Of a stretch of DNA of 64,000 bases, positions 59,948-64,000 are shown piece by piece. The position numbers and the translations under genes are program-made. A model generated the notes under the pieces. That model was not told the DNA's origin and did not search any database. It was given only the letters and a program-made list of their open reading frames with translations. Position 1 is the stretch's first letter. Each line of letters opens with the position of its first letter. Source of the DNA: Parapedobacter deserti (GTDB lineage: Bacteria; Bacteroidota; Bacteroidia; Sphingobacteriales; Sphingobacteriaceae). The stretch spans positions 1 through 64,000 of the forward strand of contig NZ_JBHRTA010000030.1 of the NCBI RefSeq assembly GCF_042646065.1, in the 5' to 3' direction.

Positions 59948-61129
59948 TTACGCGATTTCGGCAATAAACACGCCTTTCCGATTAATAACATCTCTGTTAG
60001 CCAAAATGTTTCCGATGTTGATACGGCCGATTACATATTTGTAGTCGTGGGCATAGTACCGCTCGCTTATTGCGGCAAATCCGAGTTTTTCGATCAAAGT
60101 TTCCTCATCATACCGTAGATAGACCGTTATCTCCCAATCCGTGCTGTAGGTGAGCGCACCGGCCTCGATGTGCTTTTTGTATTCATATTTGTAGCCGTAG
60201 CGCAAGGCGGCGATATCCGACAACACAGCTGACCCGGTAGGATGGCCTCCGGCACCCTTTCCGTAAAAGAATTGCTCATCGGCAAATGCAGCTTTAACCA
60301 GCACGCCGTTGTTCTCGTTCTCAACAGCATAGAGGATGTTATCAGGCGCAACGAGTTTCGGCAGGACATACAAGATTACCGCTTCGTCACTGATCTCGCG
60401 AGCGGTGGGTACCAATTTGATTTTAAAGTTCTTTTCCCTGGCAAACTGGATGTCGGGCGTTTCAAGCGCGTCAATGCCGATGTTAAGAATCGCATCGGGG
60501 GACACATATAGGCCGTACGCATGGGACGCGACGATGGCCAGCTTGAATTTGGCGTCAAATCCGCCTACATCGAGCGAGGGATCAGTTTCTGCAAAACCCA
60601 GGTCCTGTGCCTGTTTTAACGCCGTGGCATATGCCAAGTTTTCATTGAATATTTTTGACAGGATATAATTGGAAGATCCATTAAAAATACCGGTGACGGA
60701 ATGTAACAACTCATTGTCGTAATATTCTTCAAGATTTCTGATTATTGGGATGCTCCCGCATACGGCACCCTCGTAAAGTAGGCTGGTGCCGTGACGATGC
60801 TGAATGTCGACGAGTTCCTCTAAATGATTAGCGATCATCTTTTTATTGGCAGAAACCACATTTTTTCCCGATCGGAGTGCTTTGGACACGATTGCGAAAG
60901 CAGCGTCGGCGTCGTCAATCAATTCTACAACGGTGTTTATTTCGGAATCCTCTAGGACTGCGTTTGCGTCCGTGGTAAACAGTTCGGCAGGTAAGCTTCG
61001 CTTTTTTTCCGGATGTTTGATGACGAATCGCTTGATGGCGAGGTTCAGATTCTTGGTTTTAATGATATCGTGCAGTCCCTGTCCTACTACGCCGAACCCA
61101 AAAATTCCAAGTGTAAGTTTGTTGTTCAT
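59948..61129 (-). CDS. hom: Homoserine dehydrogenase
   Basis: The 393-residue protein starts with the NAD(P)-binding motif GIFGFGVVGQGLHDII and has the catalytic-domain segments NGSSNYILSKIF, LGFAETDPSLDVGGFDAKFK (about 178-197) and AGGHPTGSAVLSDIAAL. It is a monofunctional enzyme without the fused aspartokinase. It reduces aspartate semialdehyde to homoserine, the branch point to methionine and threonine. It is the third gene of the metY-metX-hom operon, 35 bases after metX, and so falls under the SAM-riboswitch leader. Confidence 0.95.
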   Translation of the reverse strand: MNNKLTLGIFGFGVVGQGLHDIIKTKNLNLAIKRFVIKHPEKKRSLPAELFTTDANAVLEDSEINTVVELIDDADAAFAIVSKALRSGKNVVSANKKMIANHLEELVDIQHRHGTSLLYEGAVCGSIPIIRNLEEYYDNELLHSVTGIFNGSSNYILSKIFNENLAYATALKQAQDLGFAETDPSLDVGGFDAKFKLAIVASHAYGLYVSPDAILNIGIDALETPDIQFAREKNFKIKLVPTAREISDEAVILYVLPKLVAPDNILYAVENENNGVLVKAAFADEQFFYGKGAGGHPTGSAVLSDIAALRYGYKYEYKKHIEAGALTYSTDWEITVYLRYDEETLIEKLGFAAISERYYAHDYKYVIGRINIGNILANRDVINRKGVFIAEIA

Positions 61130-61164
61130 GTTTGCTGTATGGTGTAATATAAATAAGCTGATTA

Positions 61165-62235
61165 TTATCCTGCCTGTTGATAGGTAGGCTTACGTTCTGA
61201 TTTACCGTGATTATTAAAAAAACTGCTAAAAAAACTGCTGATTTCCGCTGCAATGCGTTTGGTTTCAATAAGGAAACCGTCGTGCCCGTAAAGTGAGCTG
61301 ATTTCTTTGTAGCACGCATTAGGAATGTGATGAGCCAGGTACTTTTGCTCTGCCGAGGGAAATAACAAATCGGTGTTGACGCCGATTGCCAACGTTTTGG
61401 CTTTTACCAGACTGAGGGCTTCCGGTATGCCGGGACGGCCACGCCCTACGTTATGGCTGTCCATGGCTTTGCTGAGATACCAATAACTGTAAGCGTTGAA
61501 TCGCTTCATCAGCTTTTCACCTTGGTAATTCTGGTATGACGATGCCTTGAAATCATCCAGTTTTTCGTTCGAGGTCTCCAATTGAGTAACGCCATAGGTA
61601 TCATAACCGCGATAAGAAAGTAATGCGATACTGCGTGCGACCTTAAGTCCTTTGTCGCCTCCATTCGGCTTGTTGGCGTAAAACGTCCGGTCGGTAGCGA
61701 TCGCCATTCGCTGACTTTCGTTGAACGCGATGCCCCAGGGTGAATGGGAAGCGTTCGTCGCAATCAATACCAGGCGATCGAAGCGCTCCGGGTCGGTAAC
61801 AGCCCATTCCAGCATCTGTTGTCCGCCGAGCGATCCACCAATAGCGACCGACACCTTATCAACACCTAAGTGGTCTGCCAACAGCCGATGGGCAGCCACC
61901 ACGTCCCGTACGGTAAACTGCGGGAAAGACAGATAATATGGTTGTCCGGTCACCGGATTGATACTGGTTGGATTTGTGCTTCCATAGGGAGATCCGATCA
62001 TGTTTGCGCACACGATGAAATGTTCCCGTGGGTTAAAGAGATCATGCTCCCCAAACAATCCCGGCCACCATTCAAAAACATCGGAACTAGCGGTAAGTGC
62101 GTGGGAAACCCATATTACATTATCTTTCTTTGTATTCAGCTTGCCATAGGTATGATAGCAAATTTCGAGATGTTTGATGCGTCTTCCACTTTCAAGCTTG
62201 AATGTTTTTTGATAGTGAAATGTATGTATACCCAT
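61165..62235 (-). CDS. metX: Homoserine O-acetyltransferase
   Basis: ATG 62235 gives 356 residues; the open frame extends back into metY and is rejected. It is an alpha/beta-hydrolase acyltransferase: VSHALTASSDVFEWWPGLFG, the FVCANMIGSPYGSTNP-like oxyanion region, the nucleophile Ser in IGGSLGGQQMLEW (about 137) and Asp/His of the triad in GVNTDLLFP and LYGHDGFL. It acetylates (or succinylates) homoserine with acyl-CoA, providing the substrate of MetY. It lies 31 bases after metY. Confidence 0.95.
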   Translation of the reverse strand: MGIHTFHYQKTFKLESGRRIKHLEICYHTYGKLNTKKDNVIWVSHALTASSDVFEWWPGLFGEHDLFNPREHFIVCANMIGSPYGSTNPTSINPVTGQPYYLSFPQFTVRDVVAAHRLLADHLGVDKVSVAIGGSLGGQQMLEWAVTDPERFDRLVLIATNASHSPWGIAFNESQRMAIATDRTFYANKPNGGDKGLKVARSIALLSYRGYDTYGVTQLETSNEKLDDFKASSYQNYQGEKLMKRFNAYSYWYLSKAMDSHNVGRGRPGIPEALSLVKAKTLAIGVNTDLLFPSAEQKYLAHHIPNACYKEISSLYGHDGFLIETKRIAAEISSFFSSFFNNHGKSERKPTYQQAG

Positions 62236-62266
62236 GTCGTTTGTTGTTTGGTGGCCGGGATCGGTG

Positions 62267-63568
62267 TTACTTGACCTTATCAAAAGCCTGTTGCAGATCG
62301 GCTTTAATATCGTCGATGTGCTCGATGCCGGCCGAAATCCGCAATAATCCCGGGAACACACCGGCATTTTGCTTGTCCGCCTCACTTAACTGTTGATGGG
62401 TAGTGGCGGCCGGATGTATGATGAGCGTTTTTGCGTCGCCGACGTTAGCCAAATGGCTTACCAATTGCAGCGCGTCAATGAATGCGTTTGCTTTTTCAGC
62501 ACCTCCTTTAATTACGAATGACAGCACGCTGCCGAAGCCGTTTTTGAGGTATTTTTGCGCGTTTCCATGATACGGATGGGTTTTTAGGCCCGGATAGCTG
62601 ACTTTTTCGACCTGTGGATGGCTTTCGAGCCAACGCGCTAGCTCCAAGGCATTATCCACATGGCGTTGCACGCGCAGGGAGAGGGTTTCCAAGCCTTGTA
62701 GCAAAAGGAAAGCGTTGAATGGAGACAGAGCGGGGCCAAAGTCCCGTAGCCCTTCTACACGCGCCCGGATTGCAAATTGGATGTTGCCAAATGGGCCGTT
62801 TGCCCCGAACACCTCGCTGAATATCAAACCGTGGTAGCCCTCCGATGGTTCACTGAACTGTCTGAATTTGCCGTTACCCCAGTTGTAATTGCCTCCATCC
62901 ACGATTACACCGCCAATGCTGGTGCCATGACCGCCAATCCACTTGGTGGCCGACTCGACAACCACGTGGGCACCATGTTCCAGTGGCTTGAAGAGGTATC
63001 CGGCTGCGCCAAACGTATTGTCCACAATTAGCGGAAGGTCGTATTTTTGTGCGATACCTGCAATCCGCTCGAAATCCGGTATGCTGTAGCTGGGGTTTCC
63101 GATTGTTTCGACGTATATGGCTTTGGTTTTGTCATCGATGAGGACCTCAATATTCTCTGGGGAGTCGTCTTTTGCCAATCGCGCTTCAATGCCCAGTCGC
63201 TTGAATGATACCTTAAACTGGTTAAAAGTGCCGCCATAAAGGTTGGCGCCACTGACAAAATTGTCCCCGCTTTCAAGTATGTTGGTAAGCGCGATAAACT
63301 GCGCCGCCTGTCCCGAAGCCACCGCCAACGCTGCAACGCCGCCTTCCAGTGCTGCGATGCGCTTTTCGAAGACATCCGTGGTGGGGTTCATGATCCGCGT
63401 GTATATATTGCCGAATTCTTTCAACGCGAACAGATTAGCACCGTGTTCGGCATTGTTGAATACATACGAAGTCGTTTGATAAATGGGTACGGCCCGTGAG
63501 CCAGTTGTTGGATCAACTTCCTGCCCAGCATGTACTTGCAGGGTTTCAAATTTTAGATGATTAGCCAT
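62267..63568 (-). CDS. metY: O-acetylhomoserine sulfhydrylase (aminocarboxypropyltransferase)
   Basis: ATG 63568 gives 433 residues, normal for MetY. It begins HLKFETLQVHAGQEVDP and has YTRIMNPT, the PLP Lys in VVESATKWIGGHG (about 205) and the C-terminal HPAATTHQQL. It makes homocysteine from O-acetylhomoserine and sulfide in the cytoplasm, using PLP. Together with metX and hom it gives the direct-sulfhydrylation route to methionine. Between its ATG and the leader ORF lies a structured 115-base stretch. Confidence 0.95.
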   Translation of the reverse strand: MANHLKFETLQVHAGQEVDPTTGSRAVPIYQTTSYVFNNAEHGANLFALKEFGNIYTRIMNPTTDVFEKRIAALEGGVAALAVASGQAAQFIALTNILESGDNFVSGANLYGGTFNQFKVSFKRLGIEARLAKDDSPENIEVLIDDKTKAIYVETIGNPSYSIPDFERIAGIAQKYDLPLIVDNTFGAAGYLFKPLEHGAHVVVESATKWIGGHGTSIGGVIVDGGNYNWGNGKFRQFSEPSEGYHGLIFSEVFGANGPFGNIQFAIRARVEGLRDFGPALSPFNAFLLLQGLETLSLRVQRHVDNALELARWLESHPQVEKVSYPGLKTHPYHGNAQKYLKNGFGSVLSFVIKGGAEKANAFIDALQLVSHLANVGDAKTLIIHPAATTHQQLSEADKQNAGVFPGLLRISAGIEHIDDIKADLQQAFDKVK

Positions 63569-63618
63569 GATTAATTGATTTTTTATTAATGTTCTTGTTA
63601 AATGTTCTATGTTAGCGT

Positions 63619-63653
63619 GATGCCGCAATAAGGCGGCCGAAGCCAATGGCATC
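63619..63653 (-). promoter_or_regulatory. Alternative hairpins between leader peptide and metY
   Basis: Three pairings compete: GATGCC/GGCATC (63619-63624 with 63648-63653), GCCGC/GCGGC (63622-63626 with 63633-63637) and GGC-CGAA-GCC (63635-63644). The second and third share bases and cannot coexist. A further repeat ACATCA/TGATGT occupies 63661-63678, just after the leader stop. No T run follows, so any switch here would act on translation or through RNA decay. Confidence 0.45.
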
Positions 63654-63683
63654 TAGTCATACATCAATCGTATGATGTGAGAT

Positions 63684-63821
63684 TTAGTTGCAACAGTGCA
63701 TGCACATCATCCTGTCACGCATTCGCATACGCTGGGTGGTAGTTATGCATAGCATGTAAGAATGCTTCGACCTTCCGAAGTAGGAACGATGATTGCTGCT
63801 TGATGAATAAGTAGTGTTCAT
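63684..63821 (-). CDS. Met/Cys-rich leader peptide of the methionine operon
   Basis: A 45-codon ORF runs from ATG 63821 to TAA 63684, wholly inside the metY leader. The first 22 residues are Ser/Asn/His-rich. The rest is packed with sulfur amino acids: six Met (23, 32, 34, 38, 39, 41) and four Cys (25, 40, 43, 44), with the end reading QRMRMRDRMMCMHCCN. This composition at the end of a short ORF before Met-biosynthesis genes is the signature of a leader peptide whose translation reports charged tRNA-Met or tRNA-Cys. Its ATG is four bases after the SAM aptamer. Confidence 0.75.
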   Translation of the reverse strand: MNTTYSSSSNHRSYFGRSKHSYMLCITTTQRMRMRDRMMCMHCCN

Positions 63822-63824
63822 TGT

Positions 63825-63950
63825 CTTATCAATTTATATGCTCCCGACCGGCGTTGGTCGGGACAGGAATTGGCACCTTTTCCACCGATTGCGGATGGTT
63901 GCCAGTGGGTCATTGAGCCAGTCTCTCGCCACTTCTTTATAAACCAAGAC
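63825..63950 (-). ncRNA. SAM-I (S-box) riboswitch
   Basis: The minus strand contains the S-box core: kink-turn and pseudoknot segments GAGAGACTGGCTCAATGA and CCCACTGGCAACC (complement of about 63898-63927), a P3 arm, then AAAGGTGCCAATTCCTG (complement of about 63865-63881). P4 is the perfect stem TCCCGACC/GGTCGGGA (63842-63863). P1 pairs TTTATA near 63941 with TATAAA near 63833. It binds S-adenosylmethionine and should reduce expression of metY-metX-hom when SAM is plentiful. No intrinsic terminator follows the aptamer. Confidence 0.92.
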
Positions 63951-63969
63951 CTTTTTGACGAGGTATTGA

Positions 63970-63991
63970 TTTGTGTGTGTTATGCACACAA
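63970..63991. promoter_or_regulatory. Inverted repeat upstream of the SAM riboswitch
   Basis: TTGTGTG, seven bases and CACACAA form a perfect inverted repeat at about 63971-63991, just before the riboswitch on the minus strand. It lies where the promoter or an operator is expected, but no good -7 box is seen (TACCTCG near 63960 is poor). Confidence 0.3.
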
Positions 63992-64000
63992 CGGGTGCAA

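Noticed and set aside
1..64000. CRISPR arrays, prophage, insertion sequences, integrons, tRNA or rRNA genes
   Set aside because: No regular direct repeats with spacers, transposase or integrase frames, or tRNA-like cloverleaf sequences were found on reading both strands; this was by eye, so a covariance-model scan could still find a tRNA.

Overview
The window is ordinary chromosomal DNA of a moderate-GC Gram-negative Bacteroidota, most likely a member of the Sphingobacteriaceae (Pedobacter, Sphingobacterium or Parapedobacter type). The evidence is a TonB receptor, CMP-Kdo synthetase, a TolC/RND pump, PBP1C, a type A RNase P RNA, many promoters of the Bacteroidota form (TTTG or TTG, about 20 bases, then TAnnTTTG) and weak or absent Shine-Dalgarno sequences. 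The genus assignment is inferred from protein character. I found no insertion sequence, prophage, CRISPR array, tRNA or rRNA.

Region 1-7 kb: a small membrane protein that may have lost its 5' end; a marR-arr pair (rifampin ADP-ribosyltransferase with its probable regulator); aquaporin Z; a BtuB-like TonB receptor divergent from a MocR-type regulator; and a secreted S1/P1-type phosphodiesterase or phospholipase. Region 7-17 kb: a glycosyltransferase/GH1 glucosidase pair, DedA, a fosmidomycin-resistance-type exporter, an FKBP isomerase overlapping an aldo/keto reductase, a secreted TIM-barrel protein, and a trpS-dNK-kdsB cluster on the minus strand. Region 17-32 kb: fatty-acid desaturase, mazG, a hybrid histidine kinase, clpB, a LOG-family protein, recR with an SDR, an MFS exporter, a 5'-nucleotidase split over two genes, and an Lrp regulator with an EamA exporter.

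Region 32-46 kb: a tetR-tolC-adaptor-RND efflux operon, an unlisted 54-residue basic ORF, an AI-2E-family permease, rnr, pbpC, a 569-bp gene-poor stretch with palindromic promoter elements, fur and a fructose-6-phosphate aldolase-type transaldolase. Region 46-59.9 kb: an MFS exporter, DinB, an exonuclease/GIY-YIG fusion, two uncharacterised envelope proteins, arginine decarboxylase divergent from argS, a Gfo/Idh oxidoreductase, a BaiN-type flavoprotein, a FucP-type sugar permease, rnpB and an NtrC-type sigma-54 activator.

Region 59.9-64 kb holds the most interesting piece: a minus-strand metY-metX-hom operon for methionine synthesis. Its leader carries a SAM-I (S-box) riboswitch. Four bases after the aptamer a 45-codon ORF begins whose C-terminus is packed with Met and Cys codons, and mutually exclusive hairpins follow before metY. 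This looks like a SAM aptamer combined with a translated Met/Cys-sensing leader peptide. Other points of note are a MocR regulator with Arg in place of the PLP-binding Lys, four genes whose -7 promoter box lies only 4-5 bases before the start codon (apparent leaderless mRNAs), a two-operator architecture on the marR-arr promoter, and a 5'-nucleotidase whose domains are separate genes in reversed order.
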